NCBI GenBank assembly: GCA_964567745.1
Contig: CAZMNY010000020.1
Location: 62,001-126,000 of the forward strand
Length of the DNA: 64,000 bases
Reading direction: 5' to 3'
From: CAZMNY01 sp964567745
Lineage (GTDB): Bacteria > Planctomycetota > Planctomycetia > Pirellulales > Pirellulaceae
Shown here: piece after piece, positions 26,697-35,597 of the stretch
Layout: every line of letters begins with the position of its first letter
How positions within the stretch are numbered: the first letter of the stretch is position 1
The notes under the pieces: model-generated
The model's database searches: none
What the model was told of the DNA's origin: nothing
Seen by the model: only the letters and a program-made list of their open reading frames with translations
Made by a program: the position numbers and the translations under genes

Positions 26697-27383
26697 TTGT
26701 TGGTCGATTTTCTTCAAGCCTTGGGAATGCTCTTCCTGATTCTCTGCCCCTTTGGCGGTGCCATCATGACGGGCGTTTGGATCCTTCGTCCGATCGACAA
26801 ATCGGCCAAGCGATTCCGCCGACCGACGCGATTTACGATTCTCGATTTCTTTGGGCTCGTGTTTCTGGTGCAGTTGCCCATGGCGTTGACGCTGGGGCTC
26901 GTGCCTCGTCGCGAGCCGGCGATTTTTTGGGCGTTCCTGATTGTCGGTTGGGCTGTGTCGACGGCCGTCTGGGCGACCGCGGTCAAGACGTTTTCTAATG
27001 CCGGAATCGAAGATGTCTGGGATCGGGCGATCCTTGTCTTTTACGTCTTGCCCATGGCCTACTTCGGCACGTTTGCGGTGGTGATCATCGCGATGGTTTT
27101 GGTCGCCATGCCGGCCGGTACGGTCTTGACTTGGCTGGGCCGTCTCGGAGGCGAAGTCCTTCTTGTCTGCGGAGTCATCTATGCAGGCCGGCTCGCAAAG
27201 CGCGTGGCACCCGACGGTTGGCAGTACAACGCGAGCGAAGGTTCGCCGTTTGCCTTGCCCGGCGCAAAAAAGAGTGAGCCGGATCCGGCCGTTGTTGTAC
27301 AGCAGATCGAAAGCTACCGCTCACAGCAACAATCAGCGGCCGAAGGCGTCGACAGCCTATTCCGCGGCCCGTCGATCGATTGA
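26697..27383 (+). CDS. Integral membrane protein of unknown function
   Basis: About 228 aa. The frame is open from 26463, but the first about 78 codons are not protein-like. A TTG at 26697 (or 26700) lies 6-9 nt after an AGAGG sequence and opens LLVDFLQALGMLFLILCPFG; ATG 26727 is another option. Four to five transmembrane helices are visible: about 8-30, 48-70, 75-95, 112-140 and 145-165. A polar tail rich in Q, S and A follows (EPDPAVVVQQIESYRSQQQS). I recognise no family. A family B MITE lies 57 bp downstream. Confidence 0.6.
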   Translation: MLVDFLQALGMLFLILCPFGGAIMTGVWILRPIDKSAKRFRRPTRFTILDFFGLVFLVQLPMALTLGLVPRREPAIFWAFLIVGWAVSTAVWATAVKTFSNAGIEDVWDRAILVFYVLPMAYFGTFAVVIIAMVLVAMPAGTVLTWLGRLGGEVLLVCGVIYAGRLAKRVAPDGWQYNASEGSPFALPGAKKSEPDPAVVVQQIESYRSQQQSAAEGVDSLFRGPSID

Positions 27384-27440
27384 GCTTCGGCTCGTTTTTT
27401 CATCGCAAAACGGAAGAGCATGGTATCGATGCTCGTGCGG

Positions 27441-27548
27441 CTAGTGCTGTGTTACAGCTTGGAATTGGGATCGACAATTCGTTTGGTCAACGCCCGCCAC
27501 GGCGAATCGGGTGCGCCACCCTAAAACTAAGGCGTAACGCAGCACTAG
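27441..27548 (+). mobile_element. MITE-like element, family B, copy 2
   Basis: A 108-bp element, apparently identical over most of its length to the copy at 63476-63583, ending in ctagtgctgtgttac and gtaacgcagcactag. It is non-coding and inserted just after the membrane-protein gene. Confidence 0.85.
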
Positions 27549-27731
27549 CAAGTTTTTCTAGACCGTATGGACAGGATGACTTGAATGAATGCTTCTCTTT
27601 CCATCATCATGTCGAGCCCGTCCAACAGCGGCGCGACGATCCAACCGTAGACCGCAAATCAATCTGTCGCGGTACTTCGGCGCTGCAATTCAAGTTGCCT
27701 CTCTAGTGAATCCGCGTCGCAACGTGCGTCG

Positions 27732-28070
27732 CTAGCCCAGCAACGCGGCGGCCAGGATGATGGCGATGCCGAGAATCATGCAGCCGATGATGATTCCCAA
27801 GGCCACGTTCTGGTCTTCTTCTATTTCTTTACGCACCGAGAACGGCGCGATCTTGACGACGACGACAAGGCAGACTCCGAACAGAAGCAAGCCGATCACG
27901 GTGAAGACGACGGACAAGATCACTGGACCAATCAGGTCGGCCTTTAGATCGAATCCTGCCGAGGCCCCCGAGTCTACTGGCCCTTGAGCCGCCGCCATAC
28001 TGGCGCAGACCAAGATCGCCGCAAGACATACGATCGCTTTCAACGGGGCTCGTCGCATCAATCCCATCAT
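27732..28070 (-). CDS. DUF350 family membrane protein with N-terminal signal peptide
   Basis: A 112-aa protein. A GGGAG site lies 8 nt upstream of the 28070 ATG, which supports this start. The N-terminus is a signal peptide (MMGLMRRAPLKAIVCLAAIL, cleavage after ASMAAAQG). The mature part is a DUF350 (YjfL-type) domain with two membrane helices (about 47-75 and 90-112) linked by KIAPFSVRKEIEEDQNVALG, a strongly conserved DUF350 loop. DUF350 genes often sit beside DUF4178 genes, as here. It may work in envelope stress or membrane homeostasis; this is inferred from gene-neighbourhood knowledge and is not demonstrated. Confidence 0.83.
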   Translation of the reverse strand: MMGLMRRAPLKAIVCLAAILVCASMAAAQGPVDSGASAGFDLKADLIGPVILSVVFTVIGLLLFGVCLVVVVKIAPFSVRKEIEEDQNVALGIIIGCMILGIAIILAAALLG

Positions 28071-28194
28071 TTCAAACTCTCCCTATTTATTTGCTCGCTA
28101 GTGTTCTTTGGCTATTCGATCTATCGTGGTTTCGCGCTAACGACGCATGGCCCGACTCGAATTCTGTCGTTTTGCGTTGAGCAGTGTAGCTAAC

Positions 28195-28389
28195 TTACTT
28201 TCCGAATCCCCATCCACCGCCGCCATAATACCCGTGACGACTGCGGCTCGAACTGTTGGCGGAGCGGATGGCCTTAATCGTCGGCACCGATTCACGCGTT
28301 CGCGTCCCTATCTCCATTCCCAGCAATGAGAATGTTAGGTAGGAGCCGATCAAAAGCCCGCCGGCGCCCAAATAAATAAATTTCCACAT
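28195..28389 (-). CDS. Small membrane protein between DUF4178 and DUF350 genes
   Basis: A 64-aa frame starting MWKFIYLGAGGLLIGSYLTF with a GAGG site 5-6 nt upstream of the ATG. One hydrophobic helix (about residues 4-25) is followed by a polar Ser/Arg-rich stretch and a glycine/tyrosine-rich end (YYGGGGWGFG). No family is recognised. The gene is supported by the start signals, the membrane helix and its position in the same-strand DUF4178/DUF350 row. Confidence 0.55.
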   Translation of the reverse strand: MWKFIYLGAGGLLIGSYLTFSLLGMEIGTRTRESVPTIKAIRSANSSSRSRHGYYGGGGWGFGK

Positions 28390-28493
28390 GTGAGCCTCAC
28401 GAAGTGATCGCCGTTGTGCCGTCTTAATCAGCCGAACGACAATTTAGCTTGGGTTTCTAAATGGAACTATATGCATTGCGTGTTAAATCGAGA

Positions 28494-30386
28494 CTAACTA
28501 GACGACGCCATATCGCTTTGCGACCAACGCCGCGCCTCGAACGATAAGTGATGAATACCGATCGCGGCGGGCCAAAGCCCGAGTAGGATCAGCACCGCCA
28601 GCCAGTTGCTAACGACCGGCGTCCCCTGCTTGATTTCCACGTTGATTGTGCGTGTCTTGTCGACGCTTTTCTGAAAGCGAAACTTGCTCTGCAGCGTATA
28701 CGTGCCGGCCGGCATCGAGGTGATGTACTTCGTTCGCTTCTTCCCCTTGCCAGCCTGATTCTGCTTCACTCCGGCGGTAAACGGATACAGCTTCTTCGAT
28801 TTCTCATGGTAGAAGCCGCCCTCAAGGTAAACCCAACGACTCGACTCGCCCGTGGTGATTGTCATCTGAACATTTCGCGCCCCCTTCAGCTCGAACGGCT
28901 TCGAGTACTGAGTCGTTGCATCATTGATGGGGACGCTAAAATTGACCGTGGCGACTTTCGCTCGAGGGCTCATGGCGAACACCAGCAATCCGGCGACGAG
29001 CACACAGCAAAATAAAATGAGCGCGTGCTTATAGGTATGCTTGTGGTCGTAAGGTTGATTCGGCGCGATCGAGGCTGGTCTGGCCAGCCCCTTCAATTGA
29101 AACGCTTCTTCAATCTCTTCAACGGGAACGTATTCGCCCAGCGTATAATTCACTTCGTGACTTTGCGGCCCGTTTTTCCGAACATTGATGGACTCCTCGC
29201 GGGAAAGCATAAGCGGAGGTCGCACGTAATCCGTCGCGCCGACTTGCTCGCCGTTTTCCACCTTCCAATAGAACTCGCCGTAAACCGCAGTGACGACCGG
29301 CTTCGAACGTTCAAAAGCGCGGTACTGTTTATCTTGGTAATACGCCGTGCGGAGGAATGCGCGAACGTCGCCAGCCGAGACGGGCTCGCCAAGCGTCCAA
29401 TGATCTTGACTGTGGACAAGCCAGTGGAACGGTTGACGGGGCGTGTAGAGCAAGTACTCGCACCAAGGGAACTCGACGTAGCCGGCGCGAACTTTCCGCT
29501 GCATGAATCCGATCACCGTGTATTCGCGCTCGCGCAGCGTCCCTTTCGAGCCGAGCGGAATGACCGGCGTGACTTTTTGGTTGTTGAGCTTGTGCAGAAA
29601 CTTCAGAGCGCTGTTGTCCTCGATGTCGAGCAGCGAATCGCAATAGGGACATGCGATCCGCTCGGAGTCGCTCGGCGCATGTAGCTCAAGCGAGCCTCCG
29701 CAGTTCGGACACGTGACGCCTTGGCTCTCGACCGATGTCGGCACGTCTTCGCGAGCCTCGGCGTACTGTAGGCCCAATCGTTCAATGGGAAACTCACCGC
29801 CGTAGAACAATGTCGGCGGCGAGTCGGAACCGTCGAGCGTGGCGAATCGCTTGCGGGGGCCTTGCAAGTCCGCGTACGCATGCCGTTCTCCGGGCGTAAA
29901 CGACGTTGGGATTTCACCTTGGGCAGAAATTAACTCGGCTTCGCCGACCTCGACGACCTTCATGCGTCCCGCGGAAGGGATGAGTATTTCGTCTTCGATA
30001 TTGAGTTGATCTAAGGGCGGTACGGCGTGGCCTTCGGGCAGAGTCTTCCGAAATGTCAGGTAGTAGCGACCTTGTGACTCCGCTAGCCAGCCCCATCGCT
30101 CGCCGCCATCGAATGCGATATACCACTCGTCCCAGATTCCACCCGCGGCGTGGCGGTATTGAGTGCGACCGGTGATCTCAAACCGCGAGCCCTTGACTTC
30201 CCCTTCGACGCCAACTTCTAGCGGCGATTCGGTCTGAACGAGATCGGCGACTTTTCCATACGTCTCCAGTTTTCCATCGGCTCGACCGACGATGCTGCTG
30301 CAACTCTCGCAGACCACGACCAACGAATTGGCCGCGTTGAATTCAATCTCCGCGCCGCACATTGGACAGGATCCTTGAAGTCCCAT
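28494..30386 (-). CDS. DUF4178 domain protein with zinc-ribbon segments and C-terminal membrane helices
   Basis: A 630-aa protein starting MGLQGSCPMCGAEIEFNAAN at the ATG at 30386, with a GGGAGAGG site just upstream; the frame extends 8 codons further. A CPMC...CESC zinc ribbon (residues 7-33) is followed by a DUF4178 domain (about 55-180: FEITGRTQYRHAAGGIWDEW, GRYYLTFRKTLPEGHAVPP). A second CPNC...CPYC ribbon (about 228-255) precedes a second DUF4178-like domain (about 270-430: REYTVIGFMQRKVRAGYVEF). A membrane helix follows (LILFCCVLVAGLLVFAMSP), then a beta-rich extracellular part and a final helix near the C-terminus. DUF4178 is often found with DUF350, PspA-like and spermidine-synthase-like genes; only DUF350 is present here. 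Confidence 0.86.
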   Translation of the reverse strand: MGLQGSCPMCGAEIEFNAANSLVVVCESCSSIVGRADGKLETYGKVADLVQTESPLEVGVEGEVKGSRFEITGRTQYRHAAGGIWDEWYIAFDGGERWGWLAESQGRYYLTFRKTLPEGHAVPPLDQLNIEDEILIPSAGRMKVVEVGEAELISAQGEIPTSFTPGERHAYADLQGPRKRFATLDGSDSPPTLFYGGEFPIERLGLQYAEAREDVPTSVESQGVTCPNCGGSLELHAPSDSERIACPYCDSLLDIEDNSALKFLHKLNNQKVTPVIPLGSKGTLREREYTVIGFMQRKVRAGYVEFPWCEYLLYTPRQPFHWLVHSQDHWTLGEPVSAGDVRAFLRTAYYQDKQYRAFERSKPVVTAVYGEFYWKVENGEQVGATDYVRPPLMLSREESINVRKNGPQSHEVNYTLGEYVPVEEIEEAFQLKGLARPASIAPNQPYDHKHTYKHALILFCCVLVAGLLVFAMSPRAKVATVNFSVPINDATTQYSKPFELKGARNVQMTITTGESSRWVYLEGGFYHEKSKKLYPFTAGVKQNQAGKGKKRTKYITSMPAGTYTLQSKFRFQKSVDKTRTINVEIKQGTPVVSNWLAVLILLGLWPAAIGIHHLSFEARRWSQSDMASSS

Positions 30387-30505
30387 GTCCTCTCCCTTTG
30401 TTGAACCCAATCAACCGTCTTGCCGCCGCCGAGCCGTTAGTCCATCTGCGTTTGGCAATTCCTATCACGCCGCAGCGTGCAATACAAGATACATGCAAAC
30501 ACTCG

Positions 30506-31753
30506 TCAAATCTTGGCGCCTTGCTGCAAAACTTGATCGTACACGCTGACAAGCGTCTTCTGCGCCGTTAACCAATCGCCACCCGACTCGACTCGCCGTC
30601 TCGCTGCGCCGGCTAGCGCCCTCGCAAGCCCCTCTTCATCCATCAGGCGGAACACCGCGTCCTTGATGGCTTTGCCCGAACCGGCTCGCACCAAGATCGA
30701 CTCAGTTTCGTTGTCGACTAACTCCCGGACGACCTCCAAATCACTTGCGACAAGAGGCACTCCGCTCGCCATCGCCTCGAGAACCTTAAGCGGACAACAG
30801 CCTTGCTTTGTGTTGCGATCATTTTTCGTCAACGGCGCAAGGATGACATGAGATTGATGGTGTAGGTCAGCCAACTCGATTCGCGACACCGGAGGCAGCC
30901 GAGTCAACCGATCAAACACGCCCAAGTCGTACGCCAGATTATCGAGCCACTTTCGCTGTCGCGGTCGAGCCGGTCCGACGACCGTCAACTTGGCGGGGCG
31001 ATCTCGGTTGATCAACGCCAATGCTTCCACCGCGTGCCCCACACCCTGCCAGGCGGTCAACCCACCGCAATAGAGCAGCTCGATGTCGTCGCCGCCACTC
31101 GGGTAATCCAGTTCTGCTTTCGGTTGGAAGATCGAAAGATCGACGCCGTTGCGAATGACCGTCACCTTTTCAATCGGCACGCCCAAACTAGCGAGATGTC
31201 GGGCATTGACGTCGCTCACCGTGACAATGCGGTCCGCCGCCGCAAGGCAAACCTGCTCTTGGTGACGCAGCTTCGTCAGTAATTCACGATCTTCCGCAAC
31301 CTGCGGATAGTGGTATTTCAGTTCAATCGACGGGAGTCCATTCACCTCGTAGATCAGCTGGTTACAGAAATCAGTTTTGTTCTTGGCGACCGGATAGCCC
31401 TCGAAAACGGAACGGAAATGAAATACGTCGAACGGCCCCTCACGCTCGGTGGATTCAATCAATTGACGCCATAGCTGAATTCGGAAGTGCCCCACTCGTT
31501 CGAATAAGTGGGCGCCTTCGGCGAGAATCGGACGGTGATCAATTTGATCGATTGGCATCTCACAAAGACCGGTCTCGTCTGGAATCGGGGCGACGGTAAA
31601 AAGCGTTACGTCGCCATATTGCCTTCCAAGAGCAGAGACAAACGACTCGATGTGAGTCGCCGCGCCCTTGGGCGAAGGAAACCGATCGAACGACGCGTAG
31701 GCCAACCTAGGGGCGGTATTGGCTGCGTTGCTTGGCGCATGGGAAGCGGTCAA
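30506..31753 (-). CDS. Glycosyltransferase family 4 protein
   Basis: A 415-aa GT-B fold sugar transferase. The N-terminal half opens RLAYASFDRFPSPKGAATHI, and the glycine-bearing acceptor loop GAATHIESFV is typical of GT4. The C-terminal half has ELLYCGGLTAWQGVGHAVEA (start of the donor domain), LTVVGPARPRQRKWLDN and a catalytic-type E-x7-E region, PLKVLEAMASGVPLVASDLE. It is cytoplasmic with no membrane anchor. Probably makes an extracellular or lipid-linked glycan; donor and acceptor cannot be inferred. It is transcribed on the minus strand upstream of the DUF4178 gene, about 120 bp away. Confidence 0.9.
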   Translation of the reverse strand: MTASHAPSNAANTAPRLAYASFDRFPSPKGAATHIESFVSALGRQYGDVTLFTVAPIPDETGLCEMPIDQIDHRPILAEGAHLFERVGHFRIQLWRQLIESTEREGPFDVFHFRSVFEGYPVAKNKTDFCNQLIYEVNGLPSIELKYHYPQVAEDRELLTKLRHQEQVCLAAADRIVTVSDVNARHLASLGVPIEKVTVIRNGVDLSIFQPKAELDYPSGGDDIELLYCGGLTAWQGVGHAVEALALINRDRPAKLTVVGPARPRQRKWLDNLAYDLGVFDRLTRLPPVSRIELADLHHQSHVILAPLTKNDRNTKQGCCPLKVLEAMASGVPLVASDLEVVRELVDNETESILVRAGSGKAIKDAVFRLMDEEGLARALAGAARRRVESGGDWLTAQKTLVSVYDQVLQQGAKI

Positions 31754-31992
31754 ATCGATGCGTCTCTTCCAATTTCACGACGGGGTCGCATAGTTACACT
31801 CTTACTCGCAATGTTGGCGGTTGACGAGTAGGATCACAAGCCGTGTATCACTGGCAAGTTGGGTGTAAGATTACGGTCCCGTGTATCGAAACGCGAACTT
31901 ACTTTTCTTTTGCGCCCAGATTCACGGCAGATTCACGGCAGGTTCCGCCTAGCAACCGCCGCCCGCACGCTCCATTAAATAGGGATCATGCC

Positions 31993-32805
31993 ATGCCCGT
32001 CATTTGCCCCGTTCGATTGCCCGCGTATTCGCTTAGCGTTGTTCTCGGCGCCGCCTGTCTGATGTTCGCGGGTTGCGGCGGCGAGCCGCAAGTGGAGGAG
32101 CTGACGCTGCCTGAAGAGAATCGAGCGACGGTCAACAGCCCAACGCCGGATTCGGAGAAAACGGAAGCATCAACGACTGAAACGTCGACGACCGAAACAC
32201 CGACGGGGAAGTCGGCTGCTAAGGCGAGCGGGAATGAGGGCGAGGCGGGCGCGAAGTTCAAGCCGCTCGGCGGCAAGGTGAAGTTCAAGGCCGAGAACGG
32301 CGATACAGCATTCTCGTTCAAGCCGGCTGACAACGGCGCCAAGCTTGTCGATGGAAGTGAAAAAGAACTGGCTCGTTTCACGGTCAAGCCAGATCGGCTG
32401 AAAGTCAAGAACCCCGACGATTCGGAAGCTGGAAATATCCGCGTATCGGCCGATCGATTCAAGATCGACGATGCGAAGGGTGAGAAAATGTTCGAGCTTC
32501 AACGTCAGGCCGACGGCGATTGGAAGCTGGACGACAAGGACGAGAAACTCGTCTACAAGATCAAACGCCGCGAGTACGGATACAAAGTCGTGGCGCCCGA
32601 TGAATCTTCGTTGTTCACAATCAAGCTCAAAACAGGTAAGCTATCGATCCGAAATCCGCAGGACGCCACGGTCTACTCGACCAAAGATTCATTTCCTCCT
32701 CTTGCGGCAGCCGTGCTTGTTTTAGACAAGATCGAAAGTCAACCGTTGAGAGCGGGACTTTCGGCTGCGATCGCGTTGGAAGTGGGCGGAAAACAGACTG
32801 AGTGA
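31993..32805 (+). CDS. Lipoprotein with Thr/Ser/Glu-rich linker
   Basis: A 270-aa protein. ATG 31993 begins a lipoprotein signal (MPVICPVRLPAYSLSVVLGA) with lipobox FAGC; the open frame upstream to 31843 has no signal. After the acylated Cys comes a low-complexity T/S/E-rich linker (about 40-85, with TETSTTETPTG), then a Lys/Asp/Phe-rich domain built from short beta-hairpin-like repeats (FKAENGDTAFSFKPADNGAK, LARFTVKPDRLKVKNPDD, IRVSADRFKIDDAKGEKMFE). These look like repeated phospholipid-scramblase/tubby-type or beta-solenoid strands, but I cannot assign a family. Confidence 0.72.
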   Translation: MPVICPVRLPAYSLSVVLGAACLMFAGCGGEPQVEELTLPEENRATVNSPTPDSEKTEASTTETSTTETPTGKSAAKASGNEGEAGAKFKPLGGKVKFKAENGDTAFSFKPADNGAKLVDGSEKELARFTVKPDRLKVKNPDDSEAGNIRVSADRFKIDDAKGEKMFELQRQADGDWKLDDKDEKLVYKIKRREYGYKVVAPDESSLFTIKLKTGKLSIRNPQDATVYSTKDSFPPLAAAVLVLDKIESQPLRAGLSAAIALEVGGKQTE

Positions 32806-32868
32806 TTGCGAGTGAGATGATTGCGCGTCAAGTGGCCCAATTGAAACATTCACTGTAGCTGGAACGCC

Positions 32869-33279
32869 ATGTCCGAAAAACAATGGATGCCGAGTGCCTG
32901 CAACGAGTCGTCTGGATTCTTGTTTCGTCACGATTGTTTTCGCCCGCCGACGGACGAGTGTACAAGGTGCGGCAAGCCGGTGTGCGAGGAACACCACCGC
33001 GAGGTCGACAACCAGACCGTCTGCATCGAGTGTGCCAAGCGACGAGTTAATCGAACCTCATTTAGGACGGCTCGCGGTCGCCAATACTACGATCACTATT
33101 ACCACGATCCGTATTTCTACGGCGGCTACCATTATCACGGATATCACGATGATTGGCGGCGCGATCGATCGTACTACGAATCGATGCACGGCGACCCCAA
33201 CGATTTTACCGACGCCGATGCGGGCAGCCTGATGGACGCCGGCGACGAAGACTTCGAAAACGATATGAGTGAGAGCTGA
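32869..33279 (+). CDS. Small zinc-finger (B-box-like) protein with Tyr/His-rich tail
   Basis: A 136-aa protein. Residues about 28-60 contain a B-box/rubredoxin-like metal site, DECTRCGKPVCEEHHREVDN then VCIECAKRR, with four paired cysteines and histidines. After it comes a Tyr/His-rich stretch (DHYYHDPYFYGGYHYHGYHD) and an acidic C-terminus. No membrane segment is visible. The function is unknown; protein or metal binding is plausible. The stop codon overlaps the next gene's GTG start. Confidence 0.65.
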   Translation: MSEKQWMPSACNESSGFLFRHDCFRPPTDECTRCGKPVCEEHHREVDNQTVCIECAKRRVNRTSFRTARGRQYYDHYYHDPYFYGGYHYHGYHDDWRRDRSYYESMHGDPNDFTDADAGSLMDAGDEDFENDMSES

Positions 33280-34357
33280 ATTGGGCGCCGAAGTCAGTCA
33301 ACGCTGGTTGTTGTACGCGCTCGGTGGAGGATTCGGGCATCTAACTCGCTCCCTCGCTCTGGCTCGCGCGCTTCAAGCTGCCTCGCCGCAGCTCGATTTG
33401 CATTTCGTGACCAACAGCCCCTATGCTCGGACGGCTCTCTTGGATTCGGAGTTGCGAGCAGACAAGAGTTCTGAGACTCGCCGAGCGTCCGTTCACGTTT
33501 TGGACTCGAACTGCGGCAAGGAGCGTACTTGCCGGGAAGTTCGCGATCTGTTGTCGCGCGTCGACCCGCAAGTGCTGGTTGCCGATACATTTCCGCGAGG
33601 CATTGGCGGAGAGCTGGCTGGCTGGATCGAATCGTCCGACGCGGTTTGCATCCTGACTCATCGAGATCTCAATCCTGAATACGTTGAGCGATTTCGATTG
33701 GAATCGTTTGTCTCCGCTCATTATCGTCTTGTGCTCGCGCCCGGCGAATGCGGCCCGATCACGACGTCGAGCGAGCTGGTTCGCACGCCGCCGTGGTTGA
33801 TTCGAGGTTGCGACGAGTTGGATACGTTTGAAGAGGCGAGACGTGTATTTCATGCGAATCAATCGCAACCGCTTGTCGTGGTGTCTCGAAGCGGAATGCC
33901 AGCGGAGAGCAAGTTCTTCGAGGCGTTGGCGGAGGAGCTGATTGAACGACTAGGCGATCGAGTTCAGATTCGCTTGATACGTCCGCCAGGGTCCTCCGAG
34001 TCACTGGCCGTCGACTCGATGGAGATTTGGCCTTTGCTTCAGTCGATTCGAGGCGTCGATGCCATTGTCGGCGCCGCCGGTTACAACACGGTGGTCGAGG
34101 CGAGAAGTAGCGGGACTCCTTTGTTGTCATTTCCTCAATCGAGGCTTTACGACCGTCAACAACGACGTCTTACGAAGCGTGAAACGATGGCCAACATCGA
34201 TCAAGTCGTTGCGAGACTCGAGTCGCTGGCGACACGATATTCGCACGGGCGGGAAATACCGGCGTTCGTTAATGGGGCCGAAATAGCCGCCGAGTCTTGC
34301 CTTGCCGTTTCGGCAATCGCGGCTGACTCGCAGTCGATTCTTCAACCGAGTGTATAG
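33269..34357 (+). CDS. MurG/GT28-like glycosyltransferase
   Basis: A 362-aa GT-B-type protein. The N-terminus WLLYALGGGFGHLTRSLALA is the glycine-rich loop of GT28/MGT-type enzymes. The C-terminal part contains LLQSIRGVDAIVGAAGYNTV, equivalent to the MurG donor-binding GAGYN-like loop, and EARSSGTPLLSFPQSRLYDR. Start: GTG at 33269 overlaps the preceding gene; a TTG at 33281 is an alternative. The 11-nt overlap with the zinc-finger gene suggests translational coupling. The family is clear at fold level, the sugar is not. Confidence 0.78.
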   Translation: MRAELGAEVSQRWLLYALGGGFGHLTRSLALARALQAASPQLDLHFVTNSPYARTALLDSELRADKSSETRRASVHVLDSNCGKERTCREVRDLLSRVDPQVLVADTFPRGIGGELAGWIESSDAVCILTHRDLNPEYVERFRLESFVSAHYRLVLAPGECGPITTSSELVRTPPWLIRGCDELDTFEEARRVFHANQSQPLVVVSRSGMPAESKFFEALAEELIERLGDRVQIRLIRPPGSSESLAVDSMEIWPLLQSIRGVDAIVGAAGYNTVVEARSSGTPLLSFPQSRLYDRQQRRLTKRETMANIDQVVARLESLATRYSHGREIPAFVNGAEIAAESCLAVSAIAADSQSILQPSV

Positions 34358-34368
34358 GAGGTCAGACG

Positions 34369-35250
34369 ATGACCGTCGATGAACAACTACGAAGTTCGCT
34401 CGTGTATGAAGCCACCGCGAATGCGGCGCAGGTCGCCGGCGATGTCGCGGGCATGGAGCAATTTGACCGCGAGAACGAAAAGAAACAAAAAACGTGGCTC
34501 GCTGTTGGATTGGTCGGCATCCTGCTGATCGGCTGCGGCGCCGCGACTGCGATTCTGCTTGCCGCGCAGAACGAGATGATGCCCGTGGTCGGGGGCGTGG
34601 TCGCGGTCATTGGCCTCATCACAGCGATTGTCGGATTCGTCTGTTACGCCAAGTTTGGGAAGTTCAATCTCGAGGACATGCGGTACATCGTCCTCAAGAA
34701 TCTCGTCCGCTTGCTTAAGACGGACATGCGCGACGAAGATGCGTTTCAGATTAAGGTCAGTTTTCTCGCTCACAATCACAAGCATCATTTTCAGCGAAGC
34801 GGTGCCGCGGGCAGCTGGAACGCCAAGTTCTACCGTCATCCTTGGCTGACGATTGCCGGCCGTTTGCTTGACGGCGCGAGATTTTGCGTGACGATCACCG
34901 AGAAACAACAAGACCGCCATCGCTCGAAGATCAGTGCGAGCGGAAAACACAAGACCAAGTACAAGACGAAAAACTCAGGCGAAGCGGCTGTGTCGATCAA
35001 GTTCAAGGCGAAAAGATACCCTCGATTCACCTCGGGGCAGGCCGAAATCCACAATGCTCTGCAGCTCCCGGATGGCGTGTTGCTCAAGTCGGTCGATTCG
35101 ACTGACGAGTCGCTGACGATTCGGGTCAAGTACGCCGACTTCTTCGCGACGGGAAACGATGAGGCGAAAGCAGCCAAATATGTCGATCTGGCCGCCGTGA
35201 TGATGCTCAGTTGCTACCACATTCTCAACCAATCGCGGCGAGCCTCGTAG
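34369..35250 (+). CDS. Hypothetical protein with two N-terminal membrane helices
   Basis: A 293-aa protein with a perfect AGGAGG ribosome-binding site 7 nt before its ATG, 11 bp after the glycosyltransferase stop codon, so the genes are probably co-transcribed. Two membrane helices are visible, about 43-63 and 70-92, followed by a soluble domain rich in Lys, Phe and Arg (about 110-280: FQIKVSFLAHNHKHHFQRSG, HPWLTIAGRLLDGARFCVTI, VKYADFFATG). No family recognised. Confidence 0.72.
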   Translation: MTVDEQLRSSLVYEATANAAQVAGDVAGMEQFDRENEKKQKTWLAVGLVGILLIGCGAATAILLAAQNEMMPVVGGVVAVIGLITAIVGFVCYAKFGKFNLEDMRYIVLKNLVRLLKTDMRDEDAFQIKVSFLAHNHKHHFQRSGAAGSWNAKFYRHPWLTIAGRLLDGARFCVTITEKQQDRHRSKISASGKHKTKYKTKNSGEAAVSIKFKAKRYPRFTSGQAEIHNALQLPDGVLLKSVDSTDESLTIRVKYADFFATGNDEAKAAKYVDLAAVMMLSCYHILNQSRRAS

Positions 35251-35597
35251 CTGCTTTGCACCGAATACTTTGCACTGCGCACCCTGAACTTTGTTCTGCG
35301 CCATTCTTTTGGCTGGGTTCATTCAGGCGACAAAGCCCCGTAGAATAATGGCCCCTCAGCCAATCGCGCGGTTGCATCACGCCCATTAGCATTGCGGCCA
35401 GTGGAATTACGCCCAATACAATTACGCCCTATGTAATCACTGGCGTGGAATAATTCCGCGCCGAGCCAATTTTGCGTGAATTCCCGCGTACAATACTGGT
35501 TGTGTGTCTGCCATGGAATCGAGCGTTCGACTCGGGCGGCCACAAACTGCAGGGACCATTTTGATCTAAATTTTGACGTTTCTGCGGAGTACTGTGC
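35251..35597. other. Intergenic region with 15-bp imperfect repeats upstream of hpt
   Basis: The region holds about five imperfect 15-bp units at roughly 35374-35448 (consensus gaattacgcccaatg). On the minus strand they would read G-R-N-x-x pentapeptides (IGRNCIGRNSTGRNANGRD), but no start or domain supports a gene there. The hpt promoter is expected here; a TACAAT sequence at 35489-35494 is a possible -10 without a clear -35. Confidence 0.4.
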
